DNA of 20,017 bases from DATFWK01 sp035259345 (GCA_035259345.1 DATFWK010000018.1:1-20017); one strand, 5' to 3'. Counted from the first letter of the stretch, positions 7,017-14,737 are shown. Notes: generated from the letters alone by a model not told the origin. Numbers and translations are program-made.

Positions 7017-7031
7017 GGGGGAGGACGGATG
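7017..7031 (+). promoter_or_regulatory. Orphan-looking ribosome-binding site and ATG upstream of gap
   Basis: GGGGGAGGA (7017-7025) is a strong Shine-Dalgarno followed three bases later by ATG 7029, which is in frame with gap. Use of this start would add 31 Gly/Pro/Arg-rich residues before the conserved GAPDH N-terminus. The family start at 7122 is preferred for gap. Confidence 0.35.
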
Positions 7032-7084
7032 ACCGCGCCGCTGGGCCGGCCGGCGGGACCGGGGGCGGGCGGCAGGCCCCGTGG

Positions 7085-7110
7085 TAGATTCGCCCGCGGT
7101 TCGAGCGGGC
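7085..7110 (+). promoter_or_regulatory. -10 element and leader hairpin of gap
   Basis: TAGATT (7085-7090) resembles a -10 element and would place transcription start near 7097. GCCCGC (7092-7097) and GCGGGC (7105-7110) form a 6-bp inverted repeat with a 7-base spacer exactly at the predicted start. It could be an operator or a 5' stem. No clear -35 is seen. Confidence 0.35.
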
Positions 7111-7121
7111 ACGGGGGTCCG

Positions 7122-8123
7122 ATGAGCGTACGGGTCGGTATCAACGGCTTCGGCCGGATCGGGCGGAACATCTTCCGGGCCGCGCGCGAGCGCGACTCGG
7201 AGATCGACATCGTCGCGGTCAACGACATCACCGACCCGCAGACCCTGGCGTACCTCCTGGCCTACGACTCGGTGTTCGGCCGCTACCCGGGCGAGGTCGG
7301 CGCCACCGAGGGCGCCATCGTCGTGGACGGGGAGGAGGTCAAGGTCCTCGCCGAGCGGGATCCGTCCAACCTGCCTTGGGCCGCCCTCGGCGTCGACGTC
7401 GTCATCGAGAGCACGGGCCTCTTCACGGACCGCGACTCGGCCGCCAAGCACCTCACGGCGGGGGCCAAGAAGGTCGTCATCTCGGCTCCGGCGAAGGGCC
7501 CGGACATCACGGTCTGCATCGGCGTCAACGACGGCGAGTACGACCCGGAGCGCCACCACGTCATCTCGAATGCCTCCTGCACAACCAACTGCCTCGCCCC
7601 GGTGGCCAAGGTGCTGATGGACAGCTTCGGCATCGAGCGCGGGTTCATGACGACGTGCCACGCGTACACCAATGACCAGCGCATCCTCGACTTTCCCCAC
7701 AAGGACCTCCGGCGGGCGCGTGCCGCCGCGCTCTCGATCATCCCGACCTCGACCGGGGCGGCGCGGGCGATCGGCGAGGTGCTGCCGTCGCTCAAGGGGC
7801 GCATGGACGGCATCTCGCTGCGCGTGCCCGTGCCGGACGGCTCCGTGATCGACCTGACGTGCGAGGTGTCGCGGCCGACGACGATCGAGGAGGTCAACGG
7901 GGCGATGCGTGCCGCGGCCGAGGGGCCGCTCGAGGGCATCCTCGGCTACACGGAGGACCCGATCGTCTCCCGTGACATCGTGGGCGACTCGCGCTCCTCG
8001 CTGGTCGACGGGCCGCTGACGATGGTGAACGGCACGACCGTGAAGCTCATCTCCTGGTACGACAACGAGTGGGGGTACTCGTGCCGGGTCGCCGAGCTCG
8101 CGGGGCGCCTCCTGCCCGCCTGA
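7122..8123 (+). CDS. gap: Glyceraldehyde-3-phosphate dehydrogenase, NAD-dependent type
   Basis: This enzyme oxidises glyceraldehyde-3-phosphate to 1,3-bisphosphoglycerate in cytosolic glycolysis. It has 333 residues, the family norm. The Rossmann motif VGINGFGRIGRN is at 5-16. VND with Asp35 is the acidic residue that selects NAD over NADP. The catalytic Cys153 sits in SNASCTTNC, with His180 in MTTCHAYTNDQ. The C-terminus has SWYDNEWGYS. ATG 7122 gives the conserved N-terminus directly. An in-frame ATG at 7029 with a strong Shine-Dalgarno could add 31 residues but would be atypical for the family. It is the first gene of gap-pgk-tpiA-gpmI, nine bases before pgk. Confidence 0.97.
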   Translation: MSVRVGINGFGRIGRNIFRAARERDSEIDIVAVNDITDPQTLAYLLAYDSVFGRYPGEVGATEGAIVVDGEEVKVLAERDPSNLPWAALGVDVVIESTGLFTDRDSAAKHLTAGAKKVVISAPAKGPDITVCIGVNDGEYDPERHHVISNASCTTNCLAPVAKVLMDSFGIERGFMTTCHAYTNDQRILDFPHKDLRRARAAALSIIPTSTGAARAIGEVLPSLKGRMDGISLRVPVPDGSVIDLTCEVSRPTTIEEVNGAMRAAAEGPLEGILGYTEDPIVSRDIVGDSRSSLVDGPLTMVNGTTVKLISWYDNEWGYSCRVAELAGRLLPA

Positions 8124-8132
8124 CGCGAGCGC

Positions 8133-9323
8133 GTGCCGCGCCTCGTCGACGTCAGCACGGCGGCCGGCTCGTGGCGCGGCGCCAGGGTGCTCGTCCGGTC
8201 CGATCTGAACGTGCCGCTCGAGGACGGGCGCATCACCGACGACGCGCGCATCCGGGCGTCGGTCCCGACGATCCGGTACCTGCTCGACGCCGGTGCCGGC
8301 GTCGCGGTGTGCTCGCACCTCGGACGGCCGAAGGGGCCGGACCCGGCGCTGTCGCTCGCGCCGTGCGCGCGGCGCCTCGGCGAGCTCCTCGGGCAGCCGG
8401 TCGAGCTGCTGCCGGACTGCGTCGGGCCGGAGGTCGAGGCGCGCGTGCGCGGGCTCCAGCCGGGCCAGGTCGTGATGCTCGAGAACGTCCGCTTCCATGC
8501 GGAGGAGGAGCGGAACGACCCTGCCTTCGCCGCGGCGCTCGCGGCCGGCTTCAGCCACTACGTGGACGACGCCTTCGGGGCCGCGCACCGGGCGCACGCC
8601 TCGACCGAGGGCGTCGCGCGGCTCCTCCCGGCCTGCGCCGGGCTCCTCATGGCGCGTGAGGTCGAGGCGCTCTCCGGGCTGCTCGAGCGCCCGTCGCACC
8701 CGTTCGTCTCGGTGCTCGGCGGCGCCAAGGTCTCGGACAAGCTGCCGCTGATCGAGCACCTGCTCGCCCGCTGCGACCGGATCCTGGTCGGCGGGGCGAT
8801 GTGCTTCACGTTCCTCGCCGCCGTCGGCGACCCGGTGGGGCGGTCCCTGCACGAGGACGAGGACGCCCAGCGGCTCGCGTACGAGCTGCTCGAGGCGGCG
8901 GGTCGGGTCAACTGCATCCTCCAGCTGCCCGTCGACATCTTGGTGGCCGACCGTTTCGACGCCGAGGCCGAGCTGGAGGTGGTCCCGAGCGACGCGATCC
9001 CGTCCTGGGGCATGGGCGTCGACATCGGCCCGCAGACGGCCGCCGCCTACCGCGAGGTCATCATGGTGGCGGGCACCGTGTTCTGGAACGGCCCGATGGG
9101 GGCGTTCGAGATCCCGCCCTTCGCGGACGGCACGCGGTCGATCGCGGAGGCGATGGCCGCCGCGCCGGGAGTCACGGTGGCCGGCGGAGGCGACTCGGGC
9201 GCGGCGCTGGCGACGTTCGGGCTCGAGGGCCGGCTCACACACGTCTCGACCGGCGGCGGCGCCGCGCTGGAGATGCTCGAGGGCCGCACGCTGCCGGGCG
9301 TCGCCGTGCTGCCGACCGCATGA
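8133..9323 (+). CDS. pgk: Phosphoglycerate kinase
   Basis: This enzyme transfers phosphate from 1,3-bisphosphoglycerate to ADP, the first ATP-forming step of glycolysis. The protein has 396 residues (norm about 390-415). Motifs in order: VLVRSDLNVP (usually DFNVP; here Leu replaces Phe), CSHLGRPKG, ENVRFH, GGAKVSDKLPLI (nucleotide-binding Lys), GGAMCFTFL, FWNGPMGAFE and GGGDSGAAL near the C-terminus. It uses a GTG start nine bases after gap. Its stop overlaps the tpiA start (ATGA), so the two are translationally coupled. No missing key residue was noticed. Confidence 0.97.
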   Translation: MPRLVDVSTAAGSWRGARVLVRSDLNVPLEDGRITDDARIRASVPTIRYLLDAGAGVAVCSHLGRPKGPDPALSLAPCARRLGELLGQPVELLPDCVGPEVEARVRGLQPGQVVMLENVRFHAEEERNDPAFAAALAAGFSHYVDDAFGAAHRAHASTEGVARLLPACAGLLMAREVEALSGLLERPSHPFVSVLGGAKVSDKLPLIEHLLARCDRILVGGAMCFTFLAAVGDPVGRSLHEDEDAQRLAYELLEAAGRVNCILQLPVDILVADRFDAEAELEVVPSDAIPSWGMGVDIGPQTAAAYREVIMVAGTVFWNGPMGAFEIPPFADGTRSIAEAMAAAPGVTVAGGGDSGAALATFGLEGRLTHVSTGGGAALEMLEGRTLPGVAVLPTA

Positions 9324-10066
9324 GCGCCCGGCGCCCGCTGATCGCGGGGAACTGGAAGATGAACAAGACCGGGGCCGAGGCCCGCAGCTACTGCGAGCGC
9401 CTGCTGCAGCTCCTCGGCGACGGCGAGGGGCCCGAGGTGGCCGTGTGCCCGCCCTTCACCGCGCTCGAGATCGTCGCGGTGGCGCTGGCGGGAAGCGGCG
9501 TCTGGGCAGCGGCGCAGACGATGCACGAGGCCCCGTCCGGGCCGCACACGGGCGAGATCTCCGCGCTGATGATCGTCGCGGCCGGCGCGCGGGGCGTCGT
9601 GATCGGCCACTCCGAGCGCCGCGCCGCAGGCGAAACGGACGCCCAGGTCGGCGCGCGGGCGCGGGCCGCCCTCGATCACGATCTCACGCCGATCGTCTGC
9701 GTGGGCGAGTCGCTCGACCACCGCCAGGCCGGGGAGACCTTTTCCTGGCTCAGCGGGCAGGTGCGCGCGGCCCTCGCGGCGGTGCGCCCGGACGAGGGCG
9801 CCCGCCTCGCGATCGCATACGAGCCGATCTGGGCCATCGGCACCGGACAGACCGCGACGCCGGAGATCGCGCAGGAGGCCTGCGCCCACGTGCGCGCGGT
9901 CGCCGGCGAGCGGCTGGACCCGGCCGTCACCCGCGTGCTCTATGGGGGCAGCGTGACGCCGGAGAACACGGCGGGCCTCATGGCCCAGTCGGACATCGAC
10001 GGCGCGCTCGTCGGCGGCGCGAGCCTCGACCCGGAGAGCTTCGCCAGGATCGTCGGCGCGGCATGA
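9320..10066 (+). CDS. tpiA: Triosephosphate isomerase
   Basis: This enzyme interconverts dihydroxyacetone phosphate and glyceraldehyde-3-phosphate. It has 248 residues, the normal size for this TIM barrel. The active-site residues are all present: Asn11 and Lys13 in AGNWKMN, the electrophile His97 in IGHSERR, the base Glu168 in AYEPIWAIGTG with the flexible lid TGQTATP, and the phosphate-binding YGGSVTPEN. The ATG start overlaps the pgk stop, and the gene's own stop overlaps the gpmI start. It is third in the glycolytic operon. Confidence 0.97.
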   Translation: MSARRPLIAGNWKMNKTGAEARSYCERLLQLLGDGEGPEVAVCPPFTALEIVAVALAGSGVWAAAQTMHEAPSGPHTGEISALMIVAAGARGVVIGHSERRAAGETDAQVGARARAALDHDLTPIVCVGESLDHRQAGETFSWLSGQVRAALAAVRPDEGARLAIAYEPIWAIGTGQTATPEIAQEACAHVRAVAGERLDPAVTRVLYGGSVTPENTAGLMAQSDIDGALVGGASLDPESFARIVGAA

Positions 10067-11556
10067 GCGGCCCGCTCGTCCTGATCGTCATCGACGGCTT
10101 CGGCCTGGCGCCGCCCGGGCCGGGCAACGCCGTCACGCTCGCCCGCACCCCCAACCTGGACACGCTCGCCGCCGAGTCGTCGGCCACCCGCCTCGTCGCA
10201 TCCGGGCTTCCGGTGGGGCTGCCGGACGGGCAGCAGGGCAACTCGGAGGTCGGGCACCTGAACCTCGGCGCGGGCCGGCGCGTGCCGCAGATGCTGGTCC
10301 GCATCGACGAGGCCGTCGCCGACGGCTCCTTCGACCGCAATCCCGCACTCATCGGCGCGATGGACGGCGCGCACGCCGGCGCCCTGCATCTGGTCGGGCT
10401 GGTCGGTGACGGCGGCGTTCACGCCGTCCAGCGCCACCTGCTCGCGCTCCTCGACCTGGCAGAGCGGTGCGGCGTCCCCCGGGTCCACGTCCACGCGCTC
10501 ACAGACGGGCGCGACAGCCGCCCGGACGCGAGCCTCGGCTTCGTCGAGGAGCTGGAGGCGCGGGGCGCGAGCATCGCGACGGTCTGCGGCCGCTACTGGG
10601 CGATGGACAGGGACCGACGCTGGGACCGGACCAAGCGCGCGTACGACGCGATGGTCCACGGCGTCGGCGTTCGGGCCGAGTCGGCTACCGCCGCCGTGGC
10701 GGCGTCCTACGCGGCCGGCGTCACGGACGAGTTCGTGGAGCCGGTCATCGTCGGTGACCCGGCCGCCGGGCGCATCCGGGCCGAGGACGCCGTGGTGATC
10801 TGGAACTTCCGCCCGGACCGCGCCCGGCAGATCACGCAGGCCCTCGCGGACCCGGCCTTCGACGGGTTCGACCGCGGACGGGGGGCGCCGCTGCCGCGCC
10901 TCGCGACGATGACCCGCTACCGCGCCGAGTGGCGCATTCCGGCGGCGTTCGAGTCCGAGGACGTCCGCCAGGGGCTCGCCGAGACCGTGTCCGGGATGGC
11001 GCTGCCCCAGCTCCACGTGGCCGAGACCGAGAAGTACGCGCACGTGACGTACTTCTTCAACGGCGGCCGCGAACTGCCGTTCGAGCTCGAGGAGCGGGTG
11101 CTCGTCCCCTCGCCGCAGCATGTGCCCACCTACGACCTGGCGCCGGAGATGAGCGCGGCGGGCATCCGCGACGCCGTGGTCGCGGGCCTGGGGAGCGGTG
11201 ATGCGAAGCTCGTCGTCGTCAACTTCGCGAACGCCGACATGGTCGGCCACACCGGGGTCATCCCGGCTGCCGTCGCCGGCATCGAGGCCGTCGACGCGTG
11301 CATGGGGCCCATCCGCGCGGCCGTCCGGGAGGCCGGCGGGCTGCTCGCCGTGACCGCCGACCACGGGAACGCCGAGGTCATGCTGGAGCCGGACGGCAGC
11401 CCCAACACCGCGCACACCTCCAACCCGGTGCCGCTCTGGATCGACCGGCCGGGCATCGCGCTGCGCGAGGGCGCGCTGGGCGACGTCGCGCCGACCCTGT
11501 GCGGTCTGATGGGCTGGAGCCCTCCGGCCGAGATGACCGGCGAGCCGCTCGCCTGA
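10063..11556 (+). CDS. gpmI: 2,3-bisphosphoglycerate-independent phosphoglycerate mutase
   Basis: This enzyme interconverts 3- and 2-phosphoglycerate by a metal-dependent phosphoserine mechanism, without the 2,3-bisphosphoglycerate cofactor. The 497-residue protein (norm about 510) starts with LIVIDGFG (metal ligand Asp11). It carries the nucleophile Ser61 in GNSEVGHLNLGAGR, then DGRDSRPDASLGF, NFRPDRARQ, FANADMVGHTG and TADHGNAE, which are the expected metal and phosphate sites. ATG 10063 overlaps the tpiA stop. It ends the operon and converges on the nitronate monooxygenase gene across a shared hairpin. Many actinobacteria use the cofactor-dependent GpmA instead, so the independent type here is informative. 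Confidence 0.95.
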   Translation: MSGPLVLIVIDGFGLAPPGPGNAVTLARTPNLDTLAAESSATRLVASGLPVGLPDGQQGNSEVGHLNLGAGRRVPQMLVRIDEAVADGSFDRNPALIGAMDGAHAGALHLVGLVGDGGVHAVQRHLLALLDLAERCGVPRVHVHALTDGRDSRPDASLGFVEELEARGASIATVCGRYWAMDRDRRWDRTKRAYDAMVHGVGVRAESATAAVAASYAAGVTDEFVEPVIVGDPAAGRIRAEDAVVIWNFRPDRARQITQALADPAFDGFDRGRGAPLPRLATMTRYRAEWRIPAAFESEDVRQGLAETVSGMALPQLHVAETEKYAHVTYFFNGGRELPFELEERVLVPSPQHVPTYDLAPEMSAAGIRDAVVAGLGSGDAKLVVVNFANADMVGHTGVIPAAVAGIEAVDACMGPIRAAVREAGGLLAVTADHGNAEVMLEPDGSPNTAHTSNPVPLWIDRPGIALREGALGDVAPTLCGLMGWSPPAEMTGEPLA

Positions 11557-11563
11557 CGGCTGT

Positions 11564-11588
11564 CCTGGCTCCGGCTTAGGGAGCCAGG
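11564..11588. terminator. Bidirectional hairpin between convergent genes
   Basis: CCTGGCTCC (11564-11572) and GGAGCCAGG (11580-11588) form a perfect 9-bp stem with a 7-base loop. It sits at the convergent ends of gpmI and the nitronate monooxygenase gene, and the latter's stop codon lies in the loop. It lacks a U-tract on either side. Placement and symmetry suggest it serves both strands. Confidence 0.6.
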
Positions 11589-12658
11589 CGGGCGAGCACG
11601 GCGCGCGTCTCGTCGACGAGCGCGCGCACGATCTCCTCGGCCCGAAGCTCATCCGCCGCGAGCCCGGCCGCCTGTCCGGCCCAGAGCGCGATCCGCTCGC
11701 CGTCGCCGCGGCGGTCGGCCTCGGCGCGGATGTCGGCCCAGGCCGCAGCCTGGCGGGGCCAGCCGATCGAGGGTGCCCCGGCCTGCTCGAGCGTGTCGAG
11801 CACCCGGTTCCGCAGCCCGCGCGCGGGACGGCCCGAGAATGCCGTGATGATCTCGGTGTCGGCGTCGCGGGCCGAGCGCACCCGCGTGCGGTAGCCCGGG
11901 TTTGCGCCGCTCTCGGCGGCGACCAGGAACCGCGTGCCGATCTGGACGCCCGCCGCCCCGAGCGCGAGCGCGGCGGCGATGCCGCGGCCGTCGGCGATGC
12001 CGCCCGCCGCGATCACCGGCACGCCGACGGCGTCGACCATCTGCGGGACCAGCGCCATGGTCCCGACCAGGGGCAGCGGGCCGGCCTCAGGGATCGTGAA
12101 GTTGGAGCGGTGGCCGCCGGCCTCGGACCCCTGGGCCACGATCGCGTCGGCGCCAGAGGCCTCGGCGATGCGGGCGTCCTCGACGGTGGCGCACATGGCG
12201 ATGACCGGCGCGCCCGCGGACCGGGCGAGCGGCACGACGGGCGCCGGGTCGCCGAGCCCCACGCTCGCGATGCTCGCCCCGGCCTCGAGCCCCGCCTCCA
12301 TCAGCTCGAGGGGTGAACCGGGCGGCTCACGCGGCGCGGGGTGCTCGGGAAGCCCGAGCTCCGCACGCACGGGCGCGAGCGCCTCCTGCAGGGCCTCGTC
12401 CGGGGCGGCCGGGGGCCGCGGCGGCGCGAGCAGGACGTTGACGGAGATGGGCGCGTCGGTCAGGCCCCTCGCCGTGGCGACGGCCGCGCGGAGCCGCTCC
12501 ACGGTCATACCGCTGGCGCCGAAGGTCCCCAGGCCGCCGGCGTGGGAGACGGCGGCCACCAGCTCCGGCGTCGTCGGGCCGCCCGCCATGCCCGCGAGCA
12601 AGATCGGGACGCGGATGCCGAGCAGATCGCACAGGGGCGTGCGCAGCGGGTCCGTCAT
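11576..12658 (-). CDS. Nitronate monooxygenase family FMN-dependent oxidoreductase
   Basis: This TIM-barrel flavoprotein is of the nitronate monooxygenase (formerly 2-nitropropane dioxygenase) type, which typically detoxifies alkyl nitronates with oxygen and FMN. Motifs: LAGMAGGPTTPELVAAVS and GGLGTFGAS at the N-terminus, SVNVLL, a central GSEAGGH with the likely catalytic His, and the FMN phosphate-binding stretches AAGGIADGRGIAAAL and GVQIGTRFL. From ATG 12658 it has 360 residues. An in-frame ATG at 12667 would add three. The downstream start is favoured because a -10-like TACGAT ends seven bases before it. Related enzymes such as FabK-like enoyl reductases share the fold, so the true substrate is uncertain. 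It stands alone, convergent with gpmI. Confidence 0.88.
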   Translation of the reverse strand: MTDPLRTPLCDLLGIRVPILLAGMAGGPTTPELVAAVSHAGGLGTFGASGMTVERLRAAVATARGLTDAPISVNVLLAPPRPPAAPDEALQEALAPVRAELGLPEHPAPREPPGSPLELMEAGLEAGASIASVGLGDPAPVVPLARSAGAPVIAMCATVEDARIAEASGADAIVAQGSEAGGHRSNFTIPEAGPLPLVGTMALVPQMVDAVGVPVIAAGGIADGRGIAAALALGAAGVQIGTRFLVAAESGANPGYRTRVRSARDADTEIITAFSGRPARGLRNRVLDTLEQAGAPSIGWPRQAAAWADIRAEADRRGDGERIALWAGQAAGLAADELRAEEIVRALVDETRAVLARLAP

Positions 12659-12665
12659 CGCTCGC

Positions 12666-12671
12666 ATCGTA
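12666..12671 (-). promoter_or_regulatory. -10 element of the nitronate monooxygenase gene
   Basis: On the minus strand this reads TACGAT (4 of 6 consensus), followed by seven bases and then ATG 12658. There is no Shine-Dalgarno. The arrangement suggests a leaderless transcript. Confidence 0.4.
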
Positions 12672-12709
12672 CGCGCGGCGCGCGGGGCGGGCCGCCCCCG
12701 CCGGCGGGC

Positions 12710-13207
12710 TCAGGCCGCGACGCGCTCGCGCTCGAGGCCGGCGTCGATCAGCCGGTGGACCTGCTCGATCCGGCCGATCATCCCCGCCGACATCACCCGG
12801 CCGTCGACCAGGTACACGACGAACGGCGTCGCCGGCACGCGCCAGCGGCGCAGGGCGTCGCGCTCCTCGTCGTCACGCACCCAGCGCACGGCCATCCCCT
12901 CGGCCTCGAGGGCACGAAGCCCCGCCACCAGGCCCACCGAGCGCCCGCTGCCCTGCGAGACGAAGGCCACCAGCTCGTCACCCGAGCCCCTGAGCCCATC
13001 GAGGGCGGGTGCGGGCCGGCCCACGGGCGGGCCGTCATCCGCGACGTCGAGCCCCGCCTGCAGCCCGACGTGGCGCCGCAGCGCCCGCAGCCTTGCGAGC
13101 AGCACGACCACCGCGACCGCCAGCCCGAGGGTCATGCCGGCGAGGAGAACCAGCGCGACGGATGACCCGTTCACGCGACGCTGTCCGATGCCGGCGACAT
13201 GGGTCAT
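12710..13207 (-). CDS. Thioredoxin-like membrane protein lacking the CxxC motif
   Basis: This 165-residue protein has one N-terminal membrane helix (about 16-39) and an extracytoplasmic domain resembling the MauD/TlpA thioredoxin-like family. The order is a linker with GRPAPALDGL, a strand LVAFVS, the would-be active site, a helix, then VPATPFVVYLVDGRV with the cis-Pro region typical of the fold. Where relatives have CxxC, this has Ser87-Gly-Arg-Ser90. The protein contains no cysteine at all, so it cannot do thiol-disulfide exchange. It may be a binding or scaffold version. ATG 13207 is 53 bases after a small exported-protein gene, probably in one operon. The start lacks a close Shine-Dalgarno sequence, so it is moderately sure. 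The family call is by pattern only. Confidence 0.65.
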   Translation of the reverse strand: MTHVAGIGQRRVNGSSVALVLLAGMTLGLAVAVVVLLARLRALRRHVGLQAGLDVADDGPPVGRPAPALDGLRGSGDELVAFVSQGSGRSVGLVAGLRALEAEGMAVRWVRDDEERDALRRWRVPATPFVVYLVDGRVMSAGMIGRIEQVHRLIDAGLERERVAA

Positions 13208-13260
13208 GGATACGGCGGCGGCGGGCCGAAACCTCCCCCGCCCTCAGCGCCACCCAGCGT

Positions 13261-13551
13261 TCAGAACGTGCCCGGACGGCCCAGCATCTGGAAGGTGTCG
13301 GGGCGGCCGCCGCGAGGGCTGCCGAGGTCGACGGGGCCCAGGCGCCATGCCACGCGCTCGGATGCCTGCGTGGGGTGCTCGACCTGCTCCTGCGCGTACT
13401 CGACCTCCGTCCGCGCCTGCGCCTGCGGCCGCTGGTCGCTGCTGCCCGCCGCGACCTGACCGCCGGCGACCGCGACGCCCGCCGTGACCATGAGCAGGAT
13501 CGCCGTAATCCGCCATCGGCGTGAATCCGTGTCATGAGGACGTCCAGCCAT
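13261..13551 (-). CDS. Small exported or membrane-anchored protein, unknown function
   Basis: This is an unrecognised 96-residue protein. A basic N-terminus (DSRRWR) precedes a hydrophobic segment at about 15-30 and an AAG-type small-residue stretch, which looks like a signal peptide or signal anchor. The rest is polar, with QAQARTEVEYAQEQVEH (possible short helix) and a Gly/Arg/Pro-rich C-terminus. It has no cysteine. ATG 13551 is supported by GAGGTGA at 13562-13556, four bases upstream, one of the best ribosome-binding sites in the minus-strand block. It precedes the thioredoxin-like gene and probably shares its transcript. A possible -10 (TATCAA on the minus strand, near 13627-13622) lies in the 101-base gap upstream. 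Confidence 0.6.
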   Translation of the reverse strand: MAGRPHDTDSRRWRITAILLMVTAGVAVAGGQVAAGSSDQRPQAQARTEVEYAQEQVEHPTQASERVAWRLGPVDLGSPRGGRPDTFQMLGRPGTF

Positions 13552-13652
13552 CGCGTCACCTCGAGAGGCCGGCCGGCGGTGTTGCGGCCTGGCTGCCAAG
13601 AGGAGCCGCCCCGCTGTGCTGTTGATACGTCGGCCTCCTCCGGCGCCTCCTC

Positions 13653-14708
13653 TCAGACCGCCAGCCGCAGCTGGCGGGGGTCGTCGCGGAGCTCGGCCGG
13701 CGCCTCGCCCGACCGCCCCGTCGGCGCCTGCGGGCGGACGATGCCGCGCGGCGGACCGACCCGGCCGCGGTGGCGCACCACCATCGCGTGGACGCGCGCG
13801 GCGAGGTCGCGGCGGTCGGAGCTGGGGAGATAGGAGCCGGTGTAGCGGCGGCGGTACGCGGCGACCAGGTCCGGCCGCGCGTCGCCGAGCCAGCCGAGGT
13901 AGTGCTCGCGGACGCCGGGACGCAGGTGGAGGGGGATGGCGGCCACCGACTGCGCGCCGGCCTCCACGCAGGCGGACACGACCGCGTCGAGCTGGTCGTC
14001 GCCGTCGGAGATGCCCGGGATGACCGGGGCGACCAGGACCCCGGAGGGGACGCCGGCCTCGTTCAGCCGAGCCACGGCCTCGACGCGGCGGGCGGGATCC
14101 GGCGTCGAGGGCTCGGTCAGGCGCCACACGTCGCGATCGAGGCAGCCGATCGAGAGGTCGACGCGGGCGAGGCCCCGTCGCGCTCCCTCGGCCAGCAGGT
14201 CGAGGTCCCGCAGCACGAGCGTCGACTTGGTCAGGATCGAGAAGGGGTTCCCGGCCTCGACCAGGGCCTCGACGATGCCGCGGGTCAGCCGGTAGCGGCC
14301 CTCGCAGGGCTGGTACGGGTCGGTGTTCGTGCCCATCGCGATCAGGTCGCCGCCCCAGCGCGGGGACGCGAGCTCGGCGCGCACCCGCTCGACCGCGTTG
14401 ACCTTGACGACGATGCGCGTCTCGAAGTCGCGGCCCGCGTCCAGCTCCAGGTACTCGTGCGTCGGTCGCGCGAAGCAGTAGACGCACGCGTGGCTGCAGC
14501 CGCGGTAGGCGTTGATCGTGTAGCGGAACGGCATCCGTGAGGCGTTGGGCACGCGGTTGATGACCCGCTGCGCCTGCACGTGCAGGAACTCGAGCCCGGC
14601 GAGCTCGCGGACCCCGGGCACCCGCTCGGCGCCGTCGAGGAGGCCGGCCTGGCCGCCGTCATCGTCCGCGAGCCGCCAGCGGAGTCGGTTGCGAGCATCG
14701 GATGCCAT
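13653..14708 (-). CDS. Rv2578c-family radical SAM protein (SplB-like)
   Basis: This radical SAM enzyme is of the Rv2578c type, related to spore photoproduct lyase-like proteins. The reaction is unknown. The [4Fe-4S] motif is Cys71, Cys75 and Cys78 in RGCSHACVYCFARPTH, with the family-typical YTINAYRG before it and IVVKVNAVERVRAEL, GTNTDPYQPCEGRY and SILTKSTLVLRDLDLL after. From ATG 14708 it has 351 residues. Earlier ATGs at 14729 and 14717 are in frame, but 14729 lies inside an SOS box and both fall at or before the expected transcription start. ATG 14708 lies seven bases after a -10-like TAGGAT. The overlapping SOS box (14722-14737) predicts LexA repression and DNA-damage induction. Confidence 0.88.
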   Translation of the reverse strand: MASDARNRLRWRLADDDGGQAGLLDGAERVPGVRELAGLEFLHVQAQRVINRVPNASRMPFRYTINAYRGCSHACVYCFARPTHEYLELDAGRDFETRIVVKVNAVERVRAELASPRWGGDLIAMGTNTDPYQPCEGRYRLTRGIVEALVEAGNPFSILTKSTLVLRDLDLLAEGARRGLARVDLSIGCLDRDVWRLTEPSTPDPARRVEAVARLNEAGVPSGVLVAPVIPGISDGDDQLDAVVSACVEAGAQSVAAIPLHLRPGVREHYLGWLGDARPDLVAAYRRRYTGSYLPSSDRRDLAARVHAMVVRHRGRVGPPRGIVRPQAPTGRSGEAPAELRDDPRQLRLAV

Positions 14709-14715
14709 GCCCGGC

Positions 14716-14721
14716 ATCCTA
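14716..14721 (-). promoter_or_regulatory. -10 element of the radical SAM gene
   Basis: On the minus strand this reads TAGGAT (4 of 6 consensus), followed by seven bases and then ATG 14708. It adjoins the SOS box, so bound LexA would block it. Confidence 0.45.
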
Positions 14722-14737
14722 TCGAACATGTGTTCGA
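14722..14737. promoter_or_regulatory. SOS box (LexA operator)
   Basis: TCGAACATGTGTTCGA matches the actinobacterial/Gram-positive LexA consensus (CGAAC, four bases, GTTCG) without mismatch, and the dyad extends one more A-T pair on each side (14721-14738). It sits immediately upstream of the -10 element of the radical SAM gene on the minus strand. I found no other GAAC-N4-GTTC in the window, including upstream of uvrC. Confidence 0.85.

Noticed and set aside
7092..7110. T-arm-like hairpin containing GGTTCGA between complementary CCCGC and GCGGG, suggesting a tRNA.
   Set aside because: The TTCGA is not at the correct place in the loop, and no acceptor, D or anticodon arms are present around it. 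It fits better as a leader hairpin of gap.
6963..9242. Very long open frame (759 codons) on the minus strand, antisense to gap and pgk, with similar long antisense frames opposite uvrC (2175-4175) and gpmI (9940-11652).
   Set aside because: Composition is Arg/Gly/Ala/Pro-rich low-complexity sequence with no family motifs. In very GC-rich DNA the opposite frames stay open because stop codons are rare, and well-defined genes lie on the other strand.
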